From an uncultured Chitinophagaceae bacterium (GTDB lineage: Bacteria > Bacteroidota > Bacteroidia > Chitinophagales > Chitinophagaceae), in NCBI GenBank assembly GCA_946479005.1, contig CAMLEM010000072.1, positions 1 to 7,758 on the forward strand: a DNA stretch of 7,758 bases, in the 5' to 3' direction. Position numbers and translations under genes: made by a program. The notes under the pieces were generated by a model. That model did not search any database, was not told where the DNA came from, and saw nothing but the letters and a program-made list of their open reading frames with translations. Below, in pieces: positions 1 through 6,765 of the stretch (position 1 is its first letter; each line of letters starts with the position of its first letter).

Positions 1-1599
1 TACTATCTTTTCGTGGTAGCTGTCACGGGTGGCTACAAACACCACCGGGAGGGTCTCGTCCACCAGTGCAATGGGTCCGTGTTTCATTTCTGCAGCAGGA
101 TAACCTTCGGCGTGGATGTAGGAGATCTCTTTCATTTTAAGGGCGCCTTCGAGGGCCACCGGGAAATTATATCCCCTGCCGAGGAAAAGAAAATCGTGCG
201 CGTCCTTGTATTTTTCCGCGATCTTTTTAATCACTTTGTCCTGCTTGAGGGTCCAGGCCACTTTCTCAGGAATTTCCTGCAATTCCCGGAGAAGGTGCAT
301 ATATCGTTCCTGTGAGATCGTTCCCCGGATATAGGCGATCTTCAGCGCGATCATCGTGAGAACGGCCAGCTGGGCCGTAAAAGCTTTTGTGGAAGCCACA
401 CCGATCTCCGGACCGGCGTGGGTATAAGCACCCCCGTGGCTTGTCCGCGCGATGGAGGATCCCACCACATTCACGACACCTAAAACGATGGCCCCTTTCG
501 CCTTGGCGCTTTCTATGGCTACCAATGTATCGGCGGTTTCACCGCTTTGTGAAATGGCAATGATCACATCTCCCCGGTTGATGACCGGGTTGCGGTACCT
601 GAACTCGGAAGCATATTCCACTTCCACGTTGATGCGGCAGAGCTCTTCAAAAATATATTCTGCAACCAGGCCCGCGTGCCAGCTCGTTCCACAGGCCACC
701 ATCACGATCCGGTTCGCATTCACGATCTGGTCGGCATATTGCTGGATACCGCTCATCGTGATCGTTCCTTCAGTGGCATCGAGGCGCCCGCGAAGGCAAT
801 CATAAATCGTGCGTGGCTGCTCAAAGATCTCTTTGAGCATAAAATGATCGTAACCGCCTTTTTCTATGGCTGCCAGTTCTATGTCGAGTTTCTGCACATA
901 GGGCGTCAGGTTCTCATTGCCCAGGTTTTTCAGAATAAGCTCATTGGGTCTTACGATGGCCAGTTCATAATCGTTCACATACACCACTTCTTTGGTGTAT
1001 TCGAGCATCGGTGAAGCGTCTGAACCAAGGAAATGTTCACCTTTGCCGATCCCGATGACCAGGGGGCTTCCTTTCCGGGCGGCAATGATGGTGTCCGGCT
1101 TTTCCTCGTCGAGCAGAAGGATCACATAGGCGCCGGTAACCCTTTTGAGGGCGATCCGCACCGCCTCTTCGAGATCGCAGTTGTTCTTGCTCTTGATCTC
1201 TTCAATGAAATTGAGCAGGACCTCTGTATCCGTATCGCTCGTGAATTCGTAGCCGCGGTTGGTGAGTTCCTGTTTGAGCTGGGCATAATTCTCAATGATC
1301 CCGTTATGGATCATTGCCAGCTTACCGCTGGAGGAACGGTGAGGATGCGCATTCCGGTCGCTGGGTTCACCGTGGGTGGCCCAACGGGTATGGCCAATTC
1401 CCACGTGGGCGTGAACATTTTTTCCCATAACGAATTCTTCCAGGTCGGCCACCTTCCCTTTTTTCTTGAAGAATTTGAGGCCCCCGTTCTGGAGGGCTAC
1501 GCCTGCGCTGTCGTAGCCGCGGTATTCAAGCCGTTTGAGGCCTTTCATTATGATGGGATAAGCTTCCCTGGGCCCGGTATATCCTACAATTCCACACAT
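1..1599 (-). CDS. glmS: Glutamine--fructose-6-phosphate aminotransferase (isomerizing), 3' end cut by window edge
   Basis: This cytoplasmic enzyme converts fructose-6-phosphate and glutamine to glucosamine-6-phosphate, the first step towards UDP-GlcNAc for peptidoglycan and LPS. The frame is open from the ATG at 1599 to the window edge (533 codons). It begins MCGIVGYTGP, so Cys2 is the N-terminal nucleophile of the class II glutamine amidotransferase domain (about 1-240), with HTRWATHGEP (70-79) and the NG pair (99-100). Two SIS sugar-isomerase domains follow. The first carries CGTSWHA (303-309), SQSGETADT (350-358) and the AST-K loop (402-405). The second carries LEGALKMKE (E484, K488, E491) and KHG with H507, matching E. 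coli E481, K485, E488 and H504 at a constant offset of 3. The family is about 610 residues, so roughly 80 are missing, including the C-terminal tail with the fructose-6-phosphate-binding lysine. The gene lies 91 bp downstream of mgtE on the same strand and may have its own promoter. Identity is very secure. Confidence 0.97.
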   Translation of the reverse strand, partial: MCGIVGYTGPREAYPIIMKGLKRLEYRGYDSAGVALQNGGLKFFKKKGKVADLEEFVMGKNVHAHVGIGHTRWATHGEPSDRNAHPHRSSSGKLAMIHNGIIENYAQLKQELTNRGYEFTSDTDTEVLLNFIEEIKSKNNCDLEEAVRIALKRVTGAYVILLLDEEKPDTIIAARKGSPLVIGIGKGEHFLGSDASPMLEYTKEVVYVNDYELAIVRPNELILKNLGNENLTPYVQKLDIELAAIEKGGYDHFMLKEIFEQPRTIYDCLRGRLDATEGTITMSGIQQYADQIVNANRIVMVACGTSWHAGLVAEYIFEELCRINVEVEYASEFRYRNPVINRGDVIIAISQSGETADTLVAIESAKAKGAIVLGVVNVVGSSIARTSHGGAYTHAGPEIGVASTKAFTAQLAVLTMIALKIAYIRGTISQERYMHLLRELQEIPEKVAWTLKQDKVIKKIAEKYKDAHDFLFLGRGYNFPVALEGALKMKEISYIHAEGYPAAEMKHGPIALVDETLPVVFVATRDSYHEKIV

Positions 1600-1606
1600 A
1601 GTTTGA

Positions 1607-1611
1607 TCCTT
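1607..1611 (-). promoter_or_regulatory. Possible Shine-Dalgarno site of glmS
   Basis: AAGGA lies 7 nt upstream of the glmS ATG on the minus strand, at normal ribosome-binding-site spacing. It is worth noting because no other start in this window has a comparable purine motif at the right distance. Bacteroidota generally make little use of Shine-Dalgarno pairing, so this may be coincidence. Confidence 0.35.
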
Positions 1612-1616
1612 AATTG

Positions 1617-1695
1617 GTTGAACAAGTGTCAAAGTTGCGGGAAAACTTTCAAATGCGAAGCTCGCAATCGTTTGTTGAACCGCAATCCTTTCAAA
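1617..1695. repeat. Three short direct-repeat pairs between mgtE and glmS
   Basis: In plus-strand terms, GTTGAAC occurs at 1617-1623 and 1674-1680, CTTTCAAA at 1646-1653 and 1688-1695 (the last copy covers the mgtE stop codon), and CGCAATC at 1663-1669 and 1681-1687. A 5-bp hairpin (TGCGA at 1654-1658, TCGCA at 1662-1666) lies among them. The stretch also holds the candidate glmS promoter. The repeats could be regulator sites or remnants of a small duplication. The exact matches are visible, but their function is unknown. Confidence 0.4.
1630..1637 (-). promoter_or_regulatory. Candidate -7 promoter element for glmS
   Basis: CAACTTTG on the minus strand matches the Bacteroidota -7 consensus TAnnTTTG in all but its first base and lies 30 nt before the glmS start. 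Transcription from it would give a leader of about 20-25 nt containing the AAGGA motif. I could not find a convincing -33 TTTG at normal spacing, so read-through from mgtE remains an alternative source of glmS mRNA. Confidence 0.35.
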
Positions 1696-3085
1696 GCAGG
1701 CTTCCTTTCAGGAAAAGGAAGGCCATTGAAAAATAGATGATCAGGCCTGTGACATCAACGAGTGTTGCCACGAAAGGCGTGGACGAGGCAGCGGGGTCGG
1801 CACCCAGCCTCTTCATTATTAAGGGCAGCATCGAACCCATCAGGCTGCCCCAAAGCACGATCCCCATCAGGGAAAGGCCGACGGTCAGTCCTATCTTCAA
1901 AAATTGTTCTCCAAAGGTCTCCGGCGAAAAAAGATGCCAGACATAGATCACCGACAGTCCCAATAAACAAAGGGTGGCGCCCAGCATTAATCCCGAGAAG
2001 ATCTCTCTTTTCATTACCCGCCACCAGTCGGCCAGGGTCACCTCGCCCAGGGCCATTGCCTGGATGATCAGGGTAGAGGCCTGGGAGCCGCTGTTCCCGC
2101 CACTGGAGATGATCAGGGGTATAAAGGTGGCGAGGATCACTACCTTGGCGATCTCGTCCTGGAACTGCTGCATCGCGGAGATCGTGATCAGTTCTCCGAA
2201 AAAGAGAATGATAAGCCAGAAAACCCTTTTCTGATAAAGTTTGGGGATTGAGATCTCGGTGTAGGGTTCATCCAGGGCGGTGGTACCCCCGATCATCTGC
2301 ATATCTTCCCCGAATTCCTCGCTGGCCACCCAGAGGATGTCGTCAATGGTGACGATACCCAATAGTTTATTGCCCTGGCTGATAACGGGGAGGGCTACAC
2401 GGTTATTCATTTTAAAAACTTCCGCCACTGTTTCCTGGTCATCTTCAGGATGAAGCGCGATAAAGCGGTCATCCATCAGTTCCGTCACCCGGCTGCTGGG
2501 CTCACTCAGGATAAAATCCCGGATCCGTATGTCATCCAGTAATTCACCATCGTGGTTGATCACATAGATCACATTGATGGTTTCACTGTCCTTTCCGAAT
2601 TTCCTGATCGTGGCAAACACTTCTTCAATGGTGTTCTCGGGATAGACGTACACATAATCGGGCGTCATCAGCCTGCCCACGCTGTTCTCGGGGTAGCCCA
2701 GCAGGGAAAGCGTGATCTTTCTTTCGTCGGGATCGAGTAATTTGATCAGTTCCCTGACGGCCGTTTCTTCGAGTTCTTCGAGGAAGTCGGTGCGATCATC
2801 GGCGGGAAGTTCGTTCAGCAGGGCCGCGGTGCTGTTTGCAGGAAGTTCCTGGATGATTTTCTTTTGCGTGCTGGTATCAAGGATCTTGAAAACGCTGGCG
2901 GCACGGTTCAAAGACATCCCGGCGATGATATCCGTTTCCTGTTCAGGGAATTCTTCCACCAGGCCGGCGACGTCGCTGATATTCTGATCGTCGAGGAAAT
3001 CCCGGATCATTTGTTTATCGCCTGACCGGATAAGATCTTCAAATTGCTGTTGCAGGATATCTATTTCTGGTTCCCTTGTCGACAT
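1691..3085 (-). CDS. mgtE: Magnesium transporter MgtE
   Basis: This is an inner-membrane Mg2+ channel/transporter of the MgtE (SLC41-like) family, 464 residues and close to the 450 of the Thermus thermophilus protein. Domain order is complete: an acidic helical MgtE N domain (about 7-130); a CBS pair (about 135-260), each half ending in a typical 'LLDDIRIRDFI' or 'LLGIVTIDDIL' strand-helix; a connecting helix; then five predicted membrane segments (about 285-460). The pore region has GGNSGSQ (329-335). The last segment has DPAASSTPF followed by LVDVTG, where D444 corresponds by motif to the Mg2+-selectivity aspartate D432 of the Thermus protein. In the family, the cytosolic N and CBS domains sense Mg2+ and close the pore. 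The ATG at 3085 is supported by a -7 box just upstream and by the family's usual distance to the first helix. The gene precedes glmS and is divergent from the SET gene. No M-box riboswitch would fit upstream. Confidence 0.96.
   Translation of the reverse strand: MSTREPEIDILQQQFEDLIRSGDKQMIRDFLDDQNISDVAGLVEEFPEQETDIIAGMSLNRAASVFKILDTSTQKKIIQELPANSTAALLNELPADDRTDFLEELEETAVRELIKLLDPDERKITLSLLGYPENSVGRLMTPDYVYVYPENTIEEVFATIRKFGKDSETINVIYVINHDGELLDDIRIRDFILSEPSSRVTELMDDRFIALHPEDDQETVAEVFKMNNRVALPVISQGNKLLGIVTIDDILWVASEEFGEDMQMIGGTTALDEPYTEISIPKLYQKRVFWLIILFFGELITISAMQQFQDEIAKVVILATFIPLIISSGGNSGSQASTLIIQAMALGEVTLADWWRVMKREIFSGLMLGATLCLLGLSVIYVWHLFSPETFGEQFLKIGLTVGLSLMGIVLWGSLMGSMLPLIMKRLGADPAASSTPFVATLVDVTGLIIYFSMAFLFLKGSLL
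1701..1721 (-). other. Perfect 8-bp hairpin in the last codons of mgtE
   Basis: CTTCCTTT (1701-1708) pairs exactly with AAAGGAAG (1714-1721) around a 5-nt loop, ending 7 bases before the mgtE stop codon. On the mgtE transcript the stem is followed by CCTGCTTTGA, which is not a U-tract, so it does not qualify as a standard intrinsic terminator. It could be a 3' stability or attenuation element, or simply a by-product of Phe/Leu/Lys/Gly codons. Confidence 0.35.
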
Positions 3086-3089
3086 ATTT

Positions 3090-3097
3090 CAAAATTA
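3090..3097 (-). promoter_or_regulatory. -7 promoter element of mgtE
   Basis: TAATTTTG on the minus strand matches the Bacteroidota -7 consensus TAnnTTTG perfectly. Only 4 nt separate it from the mgtE ATG, so transcription would start at or next to the A of the start codon. No clear -33 TTTG is visible about 20 bp upstream. Confidence 0.6.
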
Positions 3098-3135
3098 GCC
3101 AAAACCTCCTGCGCATCCGTGAGCCGGGAGGGTCT

Positions 3136-3143
3136 TAATTTCG
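3136..3143 (+). promoter_or_regulatory. Candidate -7 promoter element of the SET-domain gene
   Basis: TAATTTCG matches the TAnnTTTG consensus at all but one fixed base and ends 8 nt before the ATG at 3152. It is the outward-facing partner of the mgtE box in the same 66-bp divergent region. The -33 element is not recognisable. Confidence 0.45.
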
Positions 3144-3151
3144 GGGTGTCA

Positions 3152-3562
3152 ATGAAAGAGATCTCCATACACCCGGCTTTATATGTTTCCGACACGGAAA
3201 AAATGGGGAGAGGCGTGTTCACTTCCGAAAAGATCTCCCTGGGAACCGTGGTGGAAATATCTCCCGTGGTAGTGATGTCGCCGCCTGAAAGAGTTCACCT
3301 CGACCTCACCCGCCTCCACGATTACATCTTTGAGTGGGGCGATCCCCTGGAGAACGAGAAAAGATGTTGTATGGCGCTCGGCTATGTGGCTGTGTACAAC
3401 CACAGCTATCACAGCAATTGCGAATACGAGATGGATGTGGAAAATGAACTCATCCGTGTAAAAGCGGTCCGGGACATCGGGCCGGGAGAGGAGTTGTTCA
3501 TCAATTATAATGGCGACTGGAACAATGAGAAACCTGTGTGGTTTGACGTGTATGAAAAATAA
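3152..3562 (+). CDS. Small stand-alone SET-domain protein (probable protein-lysine N-methyltransferase)
   Basis: This 136-residue protein is essentially a bare SET domain, the fold that transfers methyl from S-adenosylmethionine to protein lysines. Visible hallmarks are the N-terminal MGRGVFTSE (18-26, the SAM-binding GxG strand), NHSYHSNC (83-90, matching the family NHSxxPNC pseudoknot motif) and PGEELFINYNGDW (111-123, matching GEEL.YDY), with Y119 as the likely active-site tyrosine. There is no pre-SET or post-SET cysteine cluster, no signal peptide and no membrane segment, so it is probably cytoplasmic. I chose the ATG at 3152 over an in-frame ATG at 3044. The earlier start would run back into mgtE and add 36 residues unlike the SET family, while the later one follows a -7-like box and begins just before the first SET strand. 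The gene stands alone, divergent from mgtE and convergent with the CHRD gene. Its substrate cannot be inferred from the neighbours. Confidence 0.88.
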   Translation: MKEISIHPALYVSDTEKMGRGVFTSEKISLGTVVEISPVVVMSPPERVHLDLTRLHDYIFEWGDPLENEKRCCMALGYVAVYNHSYHSNCEYEMDVENELIRVKAVRDIGPGEELFINYNGDWNNEKPVWFDVYEK

Positions 3563-3565
3563 AAA

Positions 3566-3585
3566 AGGGGATGCAGGCATCCCCT
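3566..3585 (-). terminator. Intrinsic terminator of the mutS-CHRD transcript
   Basis: AGGGGATG (3566-3573) pairs with CATCCCCT (3578-3585) in an 8-bp stem with a 4-nt loop. Read on the minus strand, the hairpin is followed at once by TTTTTATTTTT, a proper U-tract, and begins 22 nt after the stop codon of the CHRD lipoprotein gene. Read on the plus strand it is followed by CTCAATATTG, so it would be a weaker terminator for the SET gene. The U-tract is templated by the last codons and stop of the SET gene. Confidence 0.85.
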
Positions 3586-3607
3586 CTCAATATTGTTCCA
3601 GGTTGCC

Positions 3608-4108
3608 TTATTGAAATACGATCTGTCCGCGGATCTCTCCCCCCGGGTTGGCGGCTGTATGAATATTGATGTAATACATACCATTCAGCAGGTCGTCTTC
3701 CTTTATGGCAACGCCATCCACGAAAAGACTTCCTGAAAATTTTCCGGTTACCCCGTAAGCAGATCCGGGTGTAGCGAGGCCTCCGGACGAGGTTATGATA
3801 TTTTGAACGATACCTGCAGCATAGCCCGTAGGTGCCAGCCCGTGAACATGCATAGCCGTCACCGATCCCGAGAGGCCGGACCAGGTGACAGAATAAGTCA
3901 GTACCCTTGTTTCTTTTGAATAGAAAACATCCATTAATCCCAGGGCTGGAGTCGTTACGGCAGGGGTTTCCTGGGCACCGGTGAGTGCGATCCCTTTTTT
4001 CTGGTAATCGGTGGTTTTTTTCTGCTCGGCATCCCTTTCACAGGAAGTGAGCGCCAGCAGGGATATGCAAATGAAAAGAGGAAAAGCAGTTAGTCTGATC
4101 CGTATCAT
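3608..4108 (-). CDS. CHRD-domain lipoprotein
   Basis: This is a 166-residue predicted exported lipoprotein. Residues 1-22 form a signal peptide: Arg3 and Arg5, a hydrophobic core, then the lipobox LTSC with C23 as the lipidation site. A short charged linker (about 24-38) leads to a single CHRD domain (about 39-165). This fold was first described in chordin and is common in bacterial secreted proteins, with unknown biochemical role. Typical marks are LTGAQETPAV near its start, the central MHVHGLAP (H87, H89) and the closing INIHTAANPGGEIRGQI (H150). The three histidines might bind metal, which is only a guess. The gene starts 36 bp after mutS on the same strand and could be co-transcribed with it. 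A TATTTTTA box at 4126-4133 (minus strand) might instead give it its own promoter. A strong terminator follows. Family assignment is firm; function is unknown. Confidence 0.9.
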   Translation of the reverse strand: MIRIRLTAFPLFICISLLALTSCERDAEQKKTTDYQKKGIALTGAQETPAVTTPALGLMDVFYSKETRVLTYSVTWSGLSGSVTAMHVHGLAPTGYAAGIVQNIITSSGGLATPGSAYGVTGKFSGSLFVDGVAIKEDDLLNGMYYINIHTAANPGGEIRGQIVFQ

Positions 4109-4144
4109 ATTTGGTGATTTGAACTTAAAAATAGGGAGATTTTC

Positions 4145-6748
4145 TTAACCTTTCAATTTCCCTTTTATCTCCTGGAGTTTGAGCAGGGCTTCCACCGGGG
4201 TAAGCCGGTTGATGTCGATGCCTTCCAGTAAACTCCGGATCCCGGCAAATGTTTCCGAGTGGGCGTCAAAGATCGAAAGCTGCATTTTTGGCGCGGTGAT
4301 CTGTTTCCCCGGCGCCTTCATTTCCTGCACCTGCTTGCTTTCGAGCTGGGCGAGGATCTCGTTGGCCCTCTCAATGAGAGAAGGCGGCATTCCCGCCATC
4401 CTGGCAACGTGGATCCCGAAGCTGTGGGTACTTCCTCCCCGGGCCAGTTTCCTCAGGAAAATGATCTTATTGCCCACTTCTTTATTGGTGACGTGAAAGT
4501 TCTTTACCCGGGCGAATTTTTCTTCCAGTTCGTTCAGCTCGTGGTAATGCGTGGCAAACAGGGTTTTCGGCTGGAAGGGAGATTCGTGAAGGAACTCGGC
4601 GATGCTCCAGGCGATCGAGATCCCGTCGTAGGTGCTGGTTCCTCTTCCGATCTCATCGAGGATCACCAGGCTGCGGGAGGTAATATTATTGATGATGGAC
4701 GCTGTTTCATTCATCTCCACCATAAAAGTGGATTCCCCACCGCTGAGATTATCGGAGGCCCCCACGCGGGTGAAGATCTTGTCGGTGACAGGGATGCGAG
4801 CTGCACTGGCGGGTACAAAGGAGCCCATATGGGCCATCAGCGTGATCAGGGCTGCCTGGCGGAGAAGCGCGCTCTTTCCGCTCATATTCGGACCCGTGAG
4901 GATGATGATCTGTTGTTCTTTCTGATCCAGCCTAAGATCGTTGCTGATATAAGGTTCTCCTGGTGGAAGATTTCTTTCAATGACAGGATGCCTGCCCTCA
5001 GTGATCACCAGTTCATCCTCCTCGTGAATGAGGGGTCTCTTATACCTGAACTGAAGGGCATTCTGTGCAAAACAGCAAAGACAATCCAGTACGGCGAGCA
5101 TCGTACCGTTCACCTGGATGGGGGCGAGATAGTCGCTGAGCTCATTTACCAGGTTCTCGTACAATTTTAGTTCGAGCTGGAGGATCTTTTCTTCAGCTCC
5201 GGTGATCTTTTCTTCATAATCCTTCAGCTCGGGAGTGATGTAGCGCTCCGCGTTGGTGAGGGTCTGTTTTCTCATCCACTCCGCGGGTACCTTATTCTTA
5301 TGTGAATTCGTTACTTCGAGATAATAACCGAATACGCTGTTGTAACCGATCTTCAGGGAACTAATACCAGTTCGCTGGGCTTCCTGTAGCTGCAGGCCGG
5401 CAAGATATTCCCTCCCGTGCATCGCGATCCGTCGCAATTCATCGAGATCGCCATCGATGCCGTTATTGATGATGCCTCCTTTGGCGGCCAGTGCAGGAGG
5501 ATTTTCCACGATCTCGCTGAAGATCTTGTCGGCGATCAGCTTGCAGGGATTCAGCGCATCTCCCAGGCGCTGGAGATAAGGATCGGCCGATGCTGCGCAA
5601 AGTTGTTTCAGCGCGTCCACCTGCTTTAAGCCTTTTGCCAGCTGAAGCACTTCCCGGGGATTGATCTTCCGGAGCGGGATCTTCGACACCAGGCGTTCCA
5701 CGTCTCCGCAAAGTTTAATATGCTGAACGCACCGGTTTCTCCACTCCGTGTCCCTGATCAATTCCTCCACGGTGGCCAGTCTTTCATTGATGCGTTGTTT
5801 GTCTTTCAATGGAAAAACGATCCACCTTTTTAATAACCGGGCTCCCATCGGGGAAACGGTATTATCAAGCACCGAGAGGAGGGTATTATTCCCTTCCGTT
5901 GTTCCGGACACCAGTTCGAGGTTGCGGATGGTGAAACGGTCCATCCATAGAAAATCCTCCCTGTCGATCCGCTGAATCGATGAAATATGCTGCAGGTTGG
6001 GATGTTCGGTATCACGGAGGTAATGAATGATGGCTCCTGCCGCCGTCAGACCGTCCTTCATTTCCTCCACGCCAAACCCTTTTAGAGAATGTGTTTGAAA
6101 ATGTTTCAGCAGCAGGTCACAGCCATAGGCAGGGTCAAAGATCCATTCATCGAGTGTATAAGAATAGATCTTGCTGCCAAAGATCTCCTTGAATTTTTTC
6201 TGGTGGTGACGCTGGAAGATCATTTCCGCGGGCCGGAAACTCTGGATGAGCTTATCGGCGTATTCGCGGTCGCCTTCCGCCAGCAGGAATTCACCCGTGG
6301 AGATATCCAGGAACGACAAACCAAAACGGTCCTCTCCCGCGAAATGGATCGATCCCAGGAAATTGTTGCTGTGATGATCGAGCAGCTTGTCGTGTACCGT
6401 AGTCCCGGGGGTGATCATATCGGTAACACCTCTTTTCACCACGCCTTTGGCCTGTTTGGGATCTTCGAGCTGGTCGCAGATCGCAACCCGGTACCCCGCC
6501 CTGACAAGCTTATGCAAATAGGTGTCCAGCGCGTGATGCGGAAAGCCGGCGAGGTCGGCAGAGGCTGCTGCGCCATTGTTCCTTTTTGTCAGGGTAATGC
6601 CCAAAACCTGCGAGGCGATCACGGCATCCTGCCCAAAGGTTTCATAAAAATCGCCCACGCGGAACAGCAGCACGGCATCAGGATATTTCTGCTTGATGGT
6701 ACGGTGCTGCTGCATCATCGGTGTATCGGATATCGCTGCCTTGGCCAT
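4145..6748 (-). CDS. mutS: DNA mismatch repair protein MutS
   Basis: MutS is the cytoplasmic ATPase that recognises base mismatches and small loops after replication and recruits MutL. At 867 residues it is full length for the MutS1 family. The N-terminal mismatch-binding domain has GDFYETF with the F34-x-E36 pair that stacks on the mismatch, which separates it from MutS2. Connector, lever/core and clamp domains fill about 125-570. The ATPase domain has Walker A GPNMSGKS (619-626), the signature SGGESTFMVEM (669-679), Walker B LVILDEIGRGTSTYDG (D698, E699) and FATHYHEL, then the helix-turn-helix dimerisation segment HSFGIHVARMAGMP and a C-terminal tail. The Walker A motif is followed by ALLRQ rather than the usual T(Y/F)xRQ. 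I believe this is common in Bacteroidota. The ATG at 6748 follows a perfect -7 box; M11 and M12 are possible alternative starts. It is divergent from the TrmH-family gene and upstream of the CHRD gene. Confidence 0.98.
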   Translation of the reverse strand: MAKAAISDTPMMQQHRTIKQKYPDAVLLFRVGDFYETFGQDAVIASQVLGITLTKRNNGAAASADLAGFPHHALDTYLHKLVRAGYRVAICDQLEDPKQAKGVVKRGVTDMITPGTTVHDKLLDHHSNNFLGSIHFAGEDRFGLSFLDISTGEFLLAEGDREYADKLIQSFRPAEMIFQRHHQKKFKEIFGSKIYSYTLDEWIFDPAYGCDLLLKHFQTHSLKGFGVEEMKDGLTAAGAIIHYLRDTEHPNLQHISSIQRIDREDFLWMDRFTIRNLELVSGTTEGNNTLLSVLDNTVSPMGARLLKRWIVFPLKDKQRINERLATVEELIRDTEWRNRCVQHIKLCGDVERLVSKIPLRKINPREVLQLAKGLKQVDALKQLCAASADPYLQRLGDALNPCKLIADKIFSEIVENPPALAAKGGIINNGIDGDLDELRRIAMHGREYLAGLQLQEAQRTGISSLKIGYNSVFGYYLEVTNSHKNKVPAEWMRKQTLTNAERYITPELKDYEEKITGAEEKILQLELKLYENLVNELSDYLAPIQVNGTMLAVLDCLCCFAQNALQFRYKRPLIHEEDELVITEGRHPVIERNLPPGEPYISNDLRLDQKEQQIIILTGPNMSGKSALLRQAALITLMAHMGSFVPASAARIPVTDKIFTRVGASDNLSGGESTFMVEMNETASIINNITSRSLVILDEIGRGTSTYDGISIAWSIAEFLHESPFQPKTLFATHYHELNELEEKFARVKNFHVTNKEVGNKIIFLRKLARGGSTHSFGIHVARMAGMPPSLIERANEILAQLESKQVQEMKAPGKQITAPKMQLSIFDAHSETFAGIRSLLEGIDINRLTPVEALLKLQEIKGKLKG

Positions 6749-6753
6749 AAAAA

Positions 6754-6761
6754 CAAATGTA
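6754..6761 (-). promoter_or_regulatory. -7 promoter element of mutS
   Basis: TACATTTG on the minus strand is a perfect TAnnTTTG match, separated from the mutS ATG by only five T residues. The transcript would be leaderless or nearly so. No good -33 TTTG lies about 20 bp upstream. Confidence 0.6.
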
Positions 6762-6765
6762 CGGT

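Noticed and set aside
1600..1690. glmS ribozyme upstream of glmS
   Set aside because: The ribozyme needs a longer leader with a conserved double-pseudoknot core. Only 91 bp are available, none of the core is recognisable, and it is mainly a Firmicutes element.
1033..1740. 235-codon open frame on the plus strand
   Set aside because: It is antisense to glmS and the 3' end of mgtE, both unmistakable from their motifs. The translated protein resembles no family and the frame is a shadow of the real coding.
3044..3151. Upstream in-frame start that would lengthen the SET protein to 172 residues
   Set aside because: It would begin inside mgtE on the other strand, cross both promoter boxes and add residues unlike any SET domain. 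The ATG at 3152 fits the family and the promoter.
3086..3151. M-box Mg2+ riboswitch upstream of mgtE
   Set aside because: The gap is 66 bp and the -7 box lies 4 nt before the ATG, so there is no leader in which a riboswitch of over 150 nt could fold.
3179..3580. 133-codon open frame on the minus strand
   Set aside because: It is antisense to the SET gene and contains the terminator hairpin within its first codons. The SET motifs settle the strand.
4259..5170. 303-codon open frame on the plus strand
   Set aside because: It lies wholly antisense to the MutS ATPase and core domains. Its composition is typical of a reverse-frame shadow and it has no domain or promoter of its own.
4145..6748. 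MutS2 or another non-repair MutS homologue, or part of a defence system
   Set aside because: The N-terminal F-x-E mismatch motif, the 867-residue length and absence of a C-terminal Smr nuclease domain identify canonical MutS1. No nuclease, helicase or toxin gene lies beside it.
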